DNA from: a bacterium
GTDB lineage: Bacteria; Cyanobacteriota; Vampirovibrionia; Gastranaerophilales; Gastranaerophilaceae
Assembly: GCA_024408705.1 (NCBI GenBank)
Contig: JAKSUT010000002.1
Coordinates: 1 to 32,638 of the forward strand
Direction of reading: 5' to 3'
Length of the DNA stretch: 32,638 nt
Below the pieces are notes generated by a model, which saw only the letters and a list, made by a program, of their open reading frames with translations, was not told the DNA's origin and ran no database searches. A program made the position numbers and the translations under genes. Shown here piece by piece: positions 24,498 through 32,549 of the stretch (its first letter is position 1; each line of letters starts with the position of its first letter).

Positions 24498-25325
24498 ATG
24501 AAAATTTTAGTTACAGGTTCAAAAGGAATGTTAGGACAAGATTTGTGCCCTATCCTACAAGATGAAGGTTTTGATGTTGTTGAAACAGACGTTCAATCTC
24601 TTGATATTACAGATTTTGAAACCGTAAAAGCAGTTCTTACTAAAGAAAAACCTGACTGGATTATTCATTGTGCAGCTTATACAAACGTTGATGGCGCAGA
24701 ATCTAATGAAGAAACTGCTCAAAAGATTAATGGTCTAGGCACTGAAAATATCGCAAAAGTTTGCGGAGAAAACAACATTGGTGTTATTTATATCTCTACA
24801 GATTACGTTTTCAATGGAGAAAAAGAAGGTATTTACACTCCTGAAGATACACCATGCCCAATAAATGTTTATGGTAAAACTAAACTTTATGGGGAACAAG
24901 CTGTTCAAAAATATTGCAAAAAATATTATATAACTAGAACTAGTTGGTTGTACGGTCATCACGGCAAAAACTTTGTTGAAACAATGATTTCTCTTGCTGA
25001 CAAACCTGAACTAAAAGTTGTTGATGATCAAGTAGGTTCTCCAACTTGGACTATTGAACTTTCAAATGCAATTGTTAATTTAATAAAAAAAGAAGCTAAT
25101 TACGGCATATATTTAATTTGTGGAAGCGGTTATACTTCTTGGTATGGATTCGCAAAAGAAATCTTTTCACTTATCGGTAAAGAAGTTAATTTAAAACCTT
25201 GTAATACAGATGAATTTCCACGTGCTGCAAAACGTCCTAGAAATAGCAAAATGGATAATGGTAACAGATGCAGAAACTGGAAAATATCACTAAAAAATTA
25301 CATTGAATTAAGAACTGACGACTAA
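24498..25325 (+). CDS. rfbD: dTDP-4-dehydrorhamnose reductase
   Basis: A 275-residue short-chain dehydrogenase catalysing the last step of dTDP-L-rhamnose synthesis. The NADPH motif GSKGMLG is at 7-13, the catalytic region YISTDYVFNG at 98-107, and YGKTK gives Y125/K129. RTSWLYGHHGKNFVETM and VDDQVGSPTW are RmlD landmarks, as is the EFPRAAKRPRNSKMDN block near the C-terminus. Other rml genes (A, B, C) are not in this window. The product would feed rhamnosyltransferases such as the RgpF-like protein at 11089. CGGAG ahead of the ATG supports the start. Confidence 0.93.
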   Translation: MKILVTGSKGMLGQDLCPILQDEGFDVVETDVQSLDITDFETVKAVLTKEKPDWIIHCAAYTNVDGAESNEETAQKINGLGTENIAKVCGENNIGVIYISTDYVFNGEKEGIYTPEDTPCPINVYGKTKLYGEQAVQKYCKKYYITRTSWLYGHHGKNFVETMISLADKPELKVVDDQVGSPTWTIELSNAIVNLIKKEANYGIYLICGSGYTSWYGFAKEIFSLIGKEVNLKPCNTDEFPRAAKRPRNSKMDNGNRCRNWKISLKNYIELRTDD

Positions 25326-25388
25326 AGGCAATTTTTTTCTTCAATTTGACTTTATATACATGTAGGTGTGTAATTTTTTGGAGATTTT

Positions 25389-25922
25389 ATGGTTTCAGCT
25401 TCAATAAAACCAATTACTGGGAATCCAATTATTTGTGTAATGGATAAATTGTGGACAAATAAAAAACCTTTTTATATGCAAAAGGTTAGCGACTCATTTT
25501 ATCGTGGTTCTCAAGCCGGAGAAGCTGAATTTCAAAATCTTTCTAAAGAAGGTATAAAAACCATTTTAAACTTGAAAACGATAAAGAAAAAAGAATTAGA
25601 AACTTTATCTAGCCAAGCAAAAAAATTCGGAATTGATTACATAAATATTCCGCTTGACCCTTTTAATATCACAAAAAGTTTACCAAACTTGCTTGACGTT
25701 ATTAACAAAGCTACAAAAGAAAATCCTCTATTCGTTCATTGTACTTTTGGACGTGACAGAACTGGTTTTGTTACAGGTTTGAACAAATATTTAAATGATA
25801 ATGTTCCAATGAAAGAAGTTATCAAAGATATGAAAGCTCATGGTTTTAGAGAAACATTATTTTTCCACATGGAAAAATATCTAAAACAAATCGACAAAAT
25901 GATGGGAAAAATAAAACCTTAA
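25389..25922 (+). CDS. dual-specificity/tyrosine phosphatase family protein
   Basis: A 177-residue cysteine phosphatase. FVHCTFGRDRTGFVTG near residues 115-130 is the CX5R active-site loop, preceded by VSDSFYRGSQAGEAEFQNL, which resembles the N-terminal part of DSP/Siw14-like and tyrosine phosphatase-like families. The general acid is probably Asp in IPLDPFNITK. GGAG at 25380-25383 supports the ATG at 25389. The first 25 residues are another non-catalytic leader (SASIKPITGNP). A TTGACT-17-TGTAAT promoter match (25346-25374) would put the transcript start close to the ribosome site. The substrate could be phosphoprotein, inositol phosphate or other; it is unknown. Confidence 0.85.
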   Translation: MVSASIKPITGNPIICVMDKLWTNKKPFYMQKVSDSFYRGSQAGEAEFQNLSKEGIKTILNLKTIKKKELETLSSQAKKFGIDYINIPLDPFNITKSLPNLLDVINKATKENPLFVHCTFGRDRTGFVTGLNKYLNDNVPMKEVIKDMKAHGFRETLFFHMEKYLKQIDKMMGKIKP

Positions 25923-25925
25923 TCC

Positions 25926-27527
25926 TTATTGGAAAAGAGCATTTATTTTATCTGTAATATCTTGTGGATCAAGTTCATTTGTAACTTTATTGATATCTTG
26001 CGCTAATTGATATAATTTTGCAGCTTCAACTTTATCACCTTTTATTGTGATACCTCTTGCAAGGTTAAAGTAAGCCAACGCATAATTTGGATTGCAATCA
26101 ATTGCTTTTTGGAACAATTCACAAGCTTTTTGTACTCTACCTAAATCATCAAGATAAATTACACCCAAATTGTTATACGCAATATCATAATTTTTATCAT
26201 ATTCGATAGCTAATTCATATTCTTTAATTGCTTCATCTGTATCGCCTTTACCCCAATGTAAAAAGCCTAAATTACAGTGAATTTTTGAACTTGTAGGTTG
26301 AAGTTCTAAAGCAGTACGATAAACAGTTAATGCGTTATCATAATCTTCTTTATCATAAAAAGCACTACCTAAATTTACATAAATATCAATATCTTCAGGT
26401 GTTAAAAGAAATGCGCTTTGATAAGAACCAATCGCAGCGTTCAAATCTTGTGTTGCCTGTTGTTGAACATAGCCCAAAGTTTGAGCAATAATACTTGTCC
26501 AATTTTTATTAGGGTTAAGTGTTATTGCAGTTTGATAGTGAGAAATAGCCTCATCAACTTCACCTTTCAAATAATAAATATTTGCAAGGTTTGAGTGGAA
26601 TTCTGGCATTGTTGGTAGAATTTCGATTAATTTCAAATAAACATCAATCGCACTATCATAATCACCTTGTTCTTCATAAGTTTGACATAAATGTCTGTAT
26701 GCTGGAATATTCAATGAATCAATCCAAATTGCAGCTTTATATTCAACGATTGCGTTATGATAATCGCCTAATGTACGATAAATAGCCCCTAACAAATAAT
26801 ATAAAGGAACAAAACCCGGAGCTTGTTCTATTGCTTCTGTATAAACATTTATCGCTTCTGCTAAACCTTCTTTTTTAACTTTTATAAAACCTTTTAACAA
26901 GATAGGCAAAAATCTAAAATAGCTTAATGAACGTGCTACATTTCTTATTGCTTGCATATCAAAAGGTAATGTTAAAGCTGCCAAAGTCCATTCTAAATAA
27001 CTTTTTAGTGTTGTTTTGATATTTTTGAATGAAGAAATTTTATATAAATTATGCAACATGTAATGCGCACATGAGTTTCTACAAGGTCTTAATTTTATTG
27101 ATTTTTTTGCATAACTCATAGCATCAACAAATCTTGCTTTTTTAGTATAAGTTTCTGCAAGCAATAGATAAGGCTTATAAAATTTTTCGTCTTTTTTAAT
27201 AGACATATTAAAATAATTGATAGCTTTATCTAAATCGCCTTTGTAAAATTGAGCCAAACCTATCTTGAAATAAATTTCAGCAGAATCAATGTATGTTTCT
27301 AAAGCTCTTTGATATTCTGTAATAGCTTCATCAACATATTGAGAAAGATTATAAATATCAAGATGCCAAGCAAGATACAAATCACCAAGTCTTACATGCA
27401 AATCAGCATTTGTAGGATCTTTTTGCAAGTTAATTTGGCAAAGCTCTATTGATTTTTGAATATTGCTTTTTTTATTAGCTTTTTTTACTTTCTTTTCTTT
27501 ATTTTTGTTATCTAGTTCTTGAGTCAT
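25926..27527 (-). CDS. TPR repeat protein
   Basis: A 533-residue protein built almost entirely of tetratricopeptide repeats: an N-terminal basic stretch (Lys-rich, residues 1-25), TPRs from about 30 to 165, a less regular stretch around 170-215, then about eight further TPRs to residue 515. Typical unit ends such as AIxxYxxAIxLNPN and AYNNLGVIYLD recur. It has no signal peptide, so it is probably a cytoplasmic scaffold. The start lies three bases after the PilZ-domain gene's stop, so the two form an operon. It is likely an output partner of cyclic-di-GMP signalling; this is inference. Confidence 0.92.
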   Translation of the reverse strand: MTQELDNKNKEKKVKKANKKSNIQKSIELCQINLQKDPTNADLHVRLGDLYLAWHLDIYNLSQYVDEAITEYQRALETYIDSAEIYFKIGLAQFYKGDLDKAINYFNMSIKKDEKFYKPYLLLAETYTKKARFVDAMSYAKKSIKLRPCRNSCAHYMLHNLYKISSFKNIKTTLKSYLEWTLAALTLPFDMQAIRNVARSLSYFRFLPILLKGFIKVKKEGLAEAINVYTEAIEQAPGFVPLYYLLGAIYRTLGDYHNAIVEYKAAIWIDSLNIPAYRHLCQTYEEQGDYDSAIDVYLKLIEILPTMPEFHSNLANIYYLKGEVDEAISHYQTAITLNPNKNWTSIIAQTLGYVQQQATQDLNAAIGSYQSAFLLTPEDIDIYVNLGSAFYDKEDYDNALTVYRTALELQPTSSKIHCNLGFLHWGKGDTDEAIKEYELAIEYDKNYDIAYNNLGVIYLDDLGRVQKACELFQKAIDCNPNYALAYFNLARGITIKGDKVEAAKLYQLAQDINKVTNELDPQDITDKINALFQ

Positions 27528-27530
27528 AAT

Positions 27531-28160
27531 CTATTCAAAACTTTCTTCTGTATTTGTTTGTAATTCGAAGCATCTTTTTATAATTCTATCTCTATCTTTT
27601 TCATCAATTTCAATGAAAGTTAAAACATGCTCATCTCTTGGTAAAAAAGTTGTATTTACGATTTTTGCTCTAGCAACAACTGATTTAGCATTTGGCATGG
27701 TCAATGTCATTTTTACAATATCTTCTGGAACAATATGGTGGTTTTCATCATCATTAACTTCAAATTTTATACCACTGCCACTAATGTCTAAAGTTCTTGC
27801 TATGATAAGGTTTTTGTCAGAAGTTTCAATGATAATTTTTTCATGACATTCAATTCTTGCGTATTCTCTACGTTGAATTTGTGGAGATGCCTCTACATAT
27901 TCTATCACAAATTCTTCTTCTTGTGGAGAATTTAACACCATAGAATAAAAAACTATTACACCAAGAGGAGTGAAGATTTTTACCCCGATCTCATCACCTT
28001 CTTGAAGGTAATCATAATAAGGTTCGAATAATGTTTCGTCAAAATTTATTGAAAGCCTATCATTCAAATATTCTTTCACTAGACACTCTAAAATAACATC
28101 TACGCCTTGTCTTGTTTTTAAAAAAATCTTGACTGTTTGATTAGGTTTAACATCACTCAT
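27531..28160 (-). CDS. PilZ domain protein (YcgR-like), cyclic-di-GMP receptor
   Basis: A 209-residue protein with an N-terminal YcgR-like beta domain (about 5-90) and a C-terminal PilZ domain (about 95-200). The cyclic-di-GMP-binding motifs are intact: RREYAR (RxxxR) near 96-101 and DISGSG (D/NxSxxG) near 124-129. In characterised relatives, binding changes motility or exopolysaccharide production. No Shine-Dalgarno precedes the ATG at 28160; -10-like AT-rich sequence (TATAAT, TAAAAT) lies within 13 bases of it, so the transcript may have almost no leader. The first gene of a PilZ-TPR operon. Confidence 0.9.
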   Translation of the reverse strand: MSDVKPNQTVKIFLKTRQGVDVILECLVKEYLNDRLSINFDETLFEPYYDYLQEGDEIGVKIFTPLGVIVFYSMVLNSPQEEEFVIEYVEASPQIQRREYARIECHEKIIIETSDKNLIIARTLDISGSGIKFEVNDDENHHIVPEDIVKMTLTMPNAKSVVARAKIVNTTFLPRDEHVLTFIEIDEKDRDRIIKRCFELQTNTEESFE

Positions 28161-28272
28161 AAATTATATTTTAATTAATTTTTTTACAAAATGCAATAGC
28201 AATCAATGTAAATTGTATATGATTTGATAATAATTCTTTTGTGGTTTACTTTTCATTGAGAAAAAAGTTTTT

Positions 28273-28310
28273 ACAAACAAAGACAAGGTGCAAACCTTGT
28301 CTTTGTTTGT
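28273..28310. terminator. 17-base-pair hairpin, probable terminator
   Basis: A perfect inverted repeat (ACAAACAAAGACAAGGT) around a GCAA tetraloop, between the PilZ gene and the end of the lipoprotein gene. T-rich at the stem ends but without a clean U tract immediately after, so termination strength is uncertain. Confidence 0.65.
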
Positions 28311-28338
28311 ATTATTACAATTTTATTTTATATTTGAT

Positions 28339-29571
28339 TTATTTTTTATCGTCATTTCGATTATATGCCAAAATAAATGTAACTTGATCATTCCAATAAG
28401 CTTTTTCACCTTTTTCGCCTTGTTTAACTACTTGAATAAGTTCGGAATCTTTATCCATTGTTACAATTCTAATTTGATCAACTGATTCATTTAAGAAGCC
28501 TTCATAACCAACTTTCATATTGGCATAATATTCTTCTAACTTAAGGAAATAATGTCCTCCAATGCATAAACTTACTCCAGTACCATTTGAAGTATCTGTT
28601 TCCATAAATTCGTTATCAACTTTTACTCCAAGCCAAGTACCTGATTCTATATTATCTTCACCTAATTCTTCAGCTATATCTGTTATATCCATTACTTCTA
28701 TATTAGTATCCCAAGAGCCTAATAATTTAAACCAATCTGAAGATTTTACAGAATCTGGAAAAGATGAATATTTAGGATTTTCTTCTGCAGTATAAGGATT
28801 TGCTTCAATAGGTATTACATCATCATCTATAACATTTGCAACTTGAAATGTTATTTGTTTTGTTAAAAGTGCTGTATCATCACAACGATATAGATGTGTA
28901 GAAAGGTCATCTTCTTTATGAATATATCCATCTAGATATACAATTTGAGATGGAGCTAAAAATCCTTTAAATAAAGTTGCTCCTCTTTTTCCTTCTCCAC
29001 CATATATATCCATTGACCATACTATTTCATCGTTATCTTTAGCAGACATACTAAAATCTGTAAAACTTCCAAAAGGATAAGACTCTTTACCTATCGTCAT
29101 CCCTATTATATCGCCAGTCATTCTTCTGTCATAACCTTCTTTGTTTTCAATGTTTAAATCAACGATTTCTACCTTTGCACCAATAGCTTTAAGCATTTTG
29201 TAATTATCAGTATCTTTTACTGTGAAAACTTTTGCTGGTTTTTCTACAGGAACAACTTCTTCTACTTCAGGGGTTTCTTCAACAACTGGTTCTTCAACAA
29301 CAGGCTCCTCTTCAATTGGTTCTTCTTCAACAGGTGGTTGAGGTTTTTCTTCAGGTATTTCAATTGGTGTTGGGTCTGTTGGCTGTTTACAAGCAGACAT
29401 TCCTACACTTGCCATACCTAGAATTGCTGCAGCAGCTAAAGCTTTCATTGCATTTGCAGATTTGTTCACCCCAAAACCTTCAAAAGATGGAGCAGTTTGA
29501 TATTGCTGTTGCTGTTTGAATTTTGTTGCGCTTGTATTGTTTGACAAAGCACCTATACGTTGTATCATCAT
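28339..29571 (-). CDS. lipoprotein with Pro/Glu-rich linker and an N-terminal leader before the signal
   Basis: A 410-residue protein. Residues 1-41 are a Gln-rich leader ending in TAPSFEGFGVNKSAN. Residues 42-61 (MKALAAAAILGMASVGMSAC) form a perfect lipoprotein signal, with Cys61 as the lipidation site. Residues 68-112 are a Pro/Glu-rich repetitive linker typical of cell-wall-spanning lipoproteins. The rest, about 300 residues, looks beta-rich and is unrecognised. GGAGG ten bases before ATG 29571 argues that the long form is made; the internal ATG at 29448 has only GGGGTG about 18 bases upstream. Probably on the outer face of a membrane. Function unknown. Confidence 0.8.
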   Translation of the reverse strand: MMIQRIGALSNNTSATKFKQQQQYQTAPSFEGFGVNKSANAMKALAAAAILGMASVGMSACKQPTDPTPIEIPEEKPQPPVEEEPIEEEPVVEEPVVEETPEVEEVVPVEKPAKVFTVKDTDNYKMLKAIGAKVEIVDLNIENKEGYDRRMTGDIIGMTIGKESYPFGSFTDFSMSAKDNDEIVWSMDIYGGEGKRGATLFKGFLAPSQIVYLDGYIHKEDDLSTHLYRCDDTALLTKQITFQVANVIDDDVIPIEANPYTAEENPKYSSFPDSVKSSDWFKLLGSWDTNIEVMDITDIAEELGEDNIESGTWLGVKVDNEFMETDTSNGTGVSLCIGGHYFLKLEEYYANMKVGYEGFLNESVDQIRIVTMDKDSELIQVVKQGEKGEKAYWNDQVTFILAYNRNDDKK

Positions 29572-29761
29572 AATTTTTATTCCTCCGATGTCTAATTTCT
29601 AATACGTTTCACATATCTTTTAAAAATGGTAAAAAAATAATTTGCGTACTTTTTACACTTATTTTTACGAAAGTATAAATTGAATATAATTTTATTGCAA
29701 TTAATTAAAGATATAATATTTCATTTTTTATAGTATAATCATTTTTAAGGAGAAAACGATT

Positions 29762-31054
29762 ATGGGAAAAATTTATTTTGTAGATGTAACTAATAGAGAT
29801 GGTGTTCAAACTTCAAGACTTGGTTTAGCTAAATTAGAAAAAACAATCATAAATGTTTTGTTAAATGATATGGGTATATCTCAATCAGAATTTGGTTTTC
29901 CAACAACAAGACACGAACTTAATTATTTAAACGCAAACTTAGAACTTGTAAAAAGAGGTTGCATCACAAAAACAAAACTTTCAGGCTGGATGCGTGCAAT
30001 AGTTGATGATGTAGAATTATCATTTTCTAATGTTCCATACCTTGAAAATATAAATCTTTCTCAATCAACTTCTTCTCAAATGATTCAAGGTAAATATCTA
30101 GGTAAAAAAACACCGGAAGACATTTTAAAATTGTCAAAAGAAGCAGTTGAATGTGGGGTTTCACACGGTGCAAAAATTATCGGTGTAAACGCAGAAGACG
30201 CTTCAAGAAGTGATATTGAATATTTGATTACTTACGCAAAAGAAATGAAAGCATCAGGTGCAAATCGTTTCAGATATTGCGACACATTAGGTTTTGATGA
30301 TCCACAAACAGCTTACGATAGAATTTATAGAATCGCAAAAGAAGCTGATATTGACGTGGAAACACATTTCCATAACGACTTAGGAATGGCAGTTGCTTGT
30401 TCTGTTATGGGTGCAAGAGCTGCAATTGACGCAGGTAGAGATGCTTATATCAACACGGCAATAAACGGCATGGGAGAGAGAGCAGGAAACGCTGATTTGG
30501 TTTCATGCTTGCTTGCGATTTTAAAATCAAGCGGTTTTAAAAATAAATATGAAATTGATGAAAACATTGATTTGAGCAAAACTTGGAAATTATCTAAATA
30601 CACAGCTTATGCTTTTGGAGTTCCTATTCCAATCAACCAACCAGCAGTCGGTAATAACGCATTCGCACACGAATCAGGAATACATGCCGATGGTGCTTTG
30701 AAAGATAGACGTAATTATGAATTGTACGATTTTGAAGAATTGGGCAGAGGCGAACCTGAAATCATTGAAACAGGACGTATGATTACAATTGGTGAATACG
30801 GTGGAATTAAAGGTTTTAGAAACGTTTATGAAAACTTAGAAATAGAATTTCAAGACGAACATGAAGCAAGAAACATCTTGGAATTAGCAAGATATGCCAA
30901 TGTTCACACTCAAAAACCTTTGACAGATATTGAATTAAAATTCATATATGAGTACCCTGATATTGCGGCGAAAGTAATGACAGTAACGCCATATTACCAA
31001 CCTGAAGGTGCAATGAAATCAAGATTAGAAAAAGCATCAAAAGTAAAAATATAA
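29762..31054 (+). CDS. homocitrate synthase/isopropylmalate synthase family (DRE-TIM) enzyme
   Basis: A 430-residue acetyl-CoA-dependent Claisen condensation enzyme. The entry motif VDVTNRDGVQTSR keeps the catalytic Arg-Asp of the DxxxRDGxQ signature. ETHFHNDLGMAV carries the metal-binding HxH, NGMGERAGNADL follows, and FAHESGIHADG is the second conserved His block. The length lacks the roughly 120-residue LeuA regulatory domain of full isopropylmalate synthase, so it is a short NifV/homocitrate synthase-like or Re-citrate synthase-like type. Relatives with the VTNRDGVQ variant are, as I recall, in anaerobes. AAGGAG precedes the ATG and a TATAAT lies at 29734-29739. Family sure, reaction not. 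Confidence 0.85.
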   Translation: MGKIYFVDVTNRDGVQTSRLGLAKLEKTIINVLLNDMGISQSEFGFPTTRHELNYLNANLELVKRGCITKTKLSGWMRAIVDDVELSFSNVPYLENINLSQSTSSQMIQGKYLGKKTPEDILKLSKEAVECGVSHGAKIIGVNAEDASRSDIEYLITYAKEMKASGANRFRYCDTLGFDDPQTAYDRIYRIAKEADIDVETHFHNDLGMAVACSVMGARAAIDAGRDAYINTAINGMGERAGNADLVSCLLAILKSSGFKNKYEIDENIDLSKTWKLSKYTAYAFGVPIPINQPAVGNNAFAHESGIHADGALKDRRNYELYDFEELGRGEPEIIETGRMITIGEYGGIKGFRNVYENLEIEFQDEHEARNILELARYANVHTQKPLTDIELKFIYEYPDIAAKVMTVTPYYQPEGAMKSRLEKASKVKI

Positions 31055-31114
31055 AAAAGACTTTACAATAAAATTATTTTGTGTTAAAAATATCTTATAT
31101 CGGAAGATTGCTTT

Positions 31115-31202
31115 GGAAGAGTGCCAGAGCGGTTTATCGGAGCGGTCTTGAAAACCGTCGTACGTGACGAGCGTACCGTGGGTTCGAATCCCACCTCTTC
31201 CT
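31115..31202 (+). tRNA. tRNA-Ser (anticodon TGA)
   Basis: A class II tRNA. Acceptor stem GGAAGAG pairs with CTCTTCC (31195-31201). The anticodon stem-loop GCGGT-CTTGAAA-ACCGT gives TGA. A long variable arm (TACG...CGTA) and a T arm GTGGG-TTCGAAT-CCCAC follow. CCA is not encoded. The discriminator reads T, where bacterial tRNA-Ser usually has G. Confidence 0.94.
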
Positions 31203-31208
31203 GATTTT

Positions 31209-31244
31209 AAAAAGAGCCTTTTGCATAAGCAAAAGGCTCTTTTT
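31209..31244. terminator. bidirectional hairpin terminator
   Basis: A perfect 16-base-pair stem (AAAAAGAGCCTTTTGC and its complement) with an ATAA loop, seven bases after tRNA-Ser. It can also end the minus-strand GT2 transcript coming from 31378. Confidence 0.9.
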
Positions 31245-31377
31245 ACATGTATAAATAGTCTTGCAGTTTGTGAAAAAGTATCTTGCAAAAACAGAATTTG
31301 CAATGATTTTAACTTTTTACACTTTTGTTTCATCCATTAATATAATTGTCTATGAAATTGATGAATAAGTTATATCG

Positions 31378-32532
31378 TTACTTGTTTTTAAATTTTAATC
31401 TTATTCCACAAATACATAAAACTTTATGTCTTTTATCAATTGAATCACTTACCCATAAAATATTTTTTAATAATTCTTTTTTAATACTTATTTTTATTTT
31501 CATTAATTTCACAGATACATGAGTTTCAGAAGAATCAAACAACTTATTTTGTTCAACATAATATAAAATAGGATGATTTGCTATCTTTTTATATTCTTCT
31601 TCTTCATATTGCGTAAACATATTAAAATCGACATGTCCTTGTTTAATTTCATTAAAGAATATTTTTGACATACAATTTTTCAAATATTTAAATCGTTTTT
31701 GAGTTAATTGTTTTTTATAAAACCAATTTTTATTTAAATACTCACGTCTGCTTTTTACATAATAATATAACGGCAACATATCCTGTTCATGTTCGGCCAT
31801 AAATTTAGCTAATAAACCATATTCAACATCAGACCCCCAAGGAACAATGTCATGTTGATGAGTAGATTGATTTGGATTGTTTAGTCTGTAATGGTACAAA
31901 GGTTCATTTAAAACAATTACTTTTTTTGCAAAAAACCAAGTTTTAAGCACAAATGTCATATCTTGATGGGTTGCACCTTTTGTTTCAGTATAATAAATAC
32001 CGTTATTTATTAACATTTCTTTTCTATAAATCGCACACCATTGAGAAGCATGAGTAAGCGGTATTTCAATAATATCAACATTTGATATAGGAGTATTACA
32101 CTTATCTGGTGGAAAATGATTACCTACTTCATTACTTTCTTCACTTTTGGTTTCAGAGAAAAATGTTGCTTTAACAATATCAATATCATTATTTATTAAT
32201 TTTGAACATAATATTTCATAAAAATTTGGTTCAACATAATCATCCGATTCAACAATACCTATAAATTCGCCTTTGGCTTGTCTTATTCCAAGATTCATAG
32301 CTTTTCCATAGCCTTCATTTTTGTCAATATGAATTACTCGAAATCTAGAATCCTCATTTACAAACTTATCAATTAAATTTTTAGCTTCAATTATTGCTTC
32401 ATTATCTATCAATATAAACTCAATATCTTGCAATGTTTGAGCTTTTAAACTATTTAAACACTTTTCTACATATTCTACTTTATGATTATATATCGGAGTC
32501 AAAACTGAAACCTTAGTGTTTTTATTTGCCAT
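31378..32532 (-). CDS. family 2 glycosyltransferase with C-terminal GIR tail
   Basis: A 384-residue GT-A enzyme: SVLTPIYNHKVEYVEKCLNSL at the N-terminus, EFILIDNEAII in the nucleotide-binding strand, GKAMNLGIRQAKGEFIGIVESDDYVEPNF with the DxD-like SDD near residue 97, and an LYHYRLNNPNQST block of the GT2 acceptor side. The C-terminus, RHKVLCICGIRLKFKNK, matches the tail of DUF1796 copies A and B. AAGGA eight bases before the ATG supports the start. It lies 17 bases downstream of another gene whose 3' end enters the window, so it is part of an operon running in from the right edge. Confidence 0.9.
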   Translation of the reverse strand: MANKNTKVSVLTPIYNHKVEYVEKCLNSLKAQTLQDIEFILIDNEAIIEAKNLIDKFVNEDSRFRVIHIDKNEGYGKAMNLGIRQAKGEFIGIVESDDYVEPNFYEILCSKLINNDIDIVKATFFSETKSEESNEVGNHFPPDKCNTPISNVDIIEIPLTHASQWCAIYRKEMLINNGIYYTETKGATHQDMTFVLKTWFFAKKVIVLNEPLYHYRLNNPNQSTHQHDIVPWGSDVEYGLLAKFMAEHEQDMLPLYYYVKSRREYLNKNWFYKKQLTQKRFKYLKNCMSKIFFNEIKQGHVDFNMFTQYEEEEYKKIANHPILYYVEQNKLFDSSETHVSVKLMKIKISIKKELLKNILWVSDSIDKRHKVLCICGIRLKFKNK

Positions 32533-32549
32533 TTTATATTCCTTTTTAT

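Noticed and set aside
29232-29519. Open frame on the + strand opposite the lipoprotein gene, Leu/Gln-rich
   Set aside because: It is the antisense of the Pro/Glu-rich linker and poly-Gln leader; no ribosome site or domain.
31037-31333. Open frame on the - strand, 98 codons, with GGIRTHGTLV
   Set aside because: It is the antisense of tRNA-Ser and its terminator; a well-known artefact.
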